From NCBI GenBank assembly GCA_003278445.1, contig QCFD01000001.1:124001-188000 (forward strand): a DNA stretch of 64,000 nt, written 5' to 3'. Shown here in pieces: positions 63,987 to 64,000 of this stretch. A program made the position numbers and the translations under genes. Positions within the stretch are counted from its first letter, which is position 1, and every line of letters starts with the position of its first letter. The notes beneath the pieces were generated by a model. That model did not search any database and had not been told where the DNA came from. It saw nothing but the letters and a program-made list of their open reading frames with translations. Origin of the DNA: Prochlorococcus sp. AG-363-B05. GTDB lineage: Bacteria > Cyanobacteriota > Cyanobacteriia > PCC-6307 > Cyanobiaceae.

Positions 63987-64000
63987 TTATCATCCTTTTA

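Noticed and set aside
1-64000. CRISPR array, tRNA or rRNA genes
   Set aside because: No regularly spaced repeats, no T-loop/acceptor patterns and no rRNA-like stretches were seen by eye.

Overview
This window is a low-GC cyanobacterial chromosome segment, almost certainly Prochlorococcus (marine picocyanobacteria). The evidence is chlorophyll synthase (chlG), cytochrome b6f subunits (petA, petC), NDH-1 subunit NdhB, VIPP1/PspA, a cyAbrB regulator, a Som-type porin, high-light-inducible (Hli) genes, an aa3 oxidase cluster, malate:quinone oxidoreductase, very short intergenic regions and frequent TTG/GTG starts. The clade cannot be fixed from sequence alone. No tRNA, rRNA or CRISPR array was recognised.

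Layout. 0-4.4 kb: end of queA, cysK, and two overlapping Cys/Met-metabolism PLP enzymes behind a leader with an intrinsic terminator. 4.4-8.3 kb: accessory region of very small genes, including an Hli cluster in visible decay and several genes too short for the ORF track. 8.3-16.9 kb: rpsD, yidD, a glutaredoxin-like gene, murE, a class V aminotransferase, a string of small membrane proteins around a HupE-type metal transporter, nfu and mqo. 17-20.7 kb: lepA, a DppC-type permease and a TrmH-type methyltransferase. 20.8-22.1 kb: porin gene with a likely Yfr1 sRNA target over its ribosome-binding site and a Fur-box-like palindrome upstream. 22-37.8 kb: rsmB, chlG, hisF, a UbiE/MenG methyltransferase, vipp1, birA, an ABC ATPase, ndhB, topA, a cobT-like gene and ribE. 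37.9-45.5 kb: cyAbrB, ctaCDE facing ctaAB, and an ABC-2 exporter. 46-47.7 kb: groEL without groES.

48.1-51.7 kb is a second accessory block between groEL and fabG. It holds an uncharacterised membrane protein, a monooxygenase-like ABM protein, an aspartyl/asparaginyl-hydroxylase-like gene, a truncated serine recombinase abutting the fabG stop, and a decayed second copy of the recombinase 5' region. The two copies are direct repeats flanking the hydroxylase gene, which looks like a relic of elements integrated at the fabG 3' end. 51.7-64 kb: fabG, ispD, an LD-carboxypeptidase, ubiA, ppx, a RodZ-like gene, cobM, lgt, petA-petC, a DUF3067 gene, tatC and rqcH.

Most genes are housekeeping: translation, photosynthetic and respiratory electron transport, and chlorophyll, quinone, heme A and B12 synthesis. 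The novelty lies in the two accessory blocks and in several RNA-level signals: the met leader terminator, the porin sRNA site, and a hairpin covering the annotated tatC start codon.
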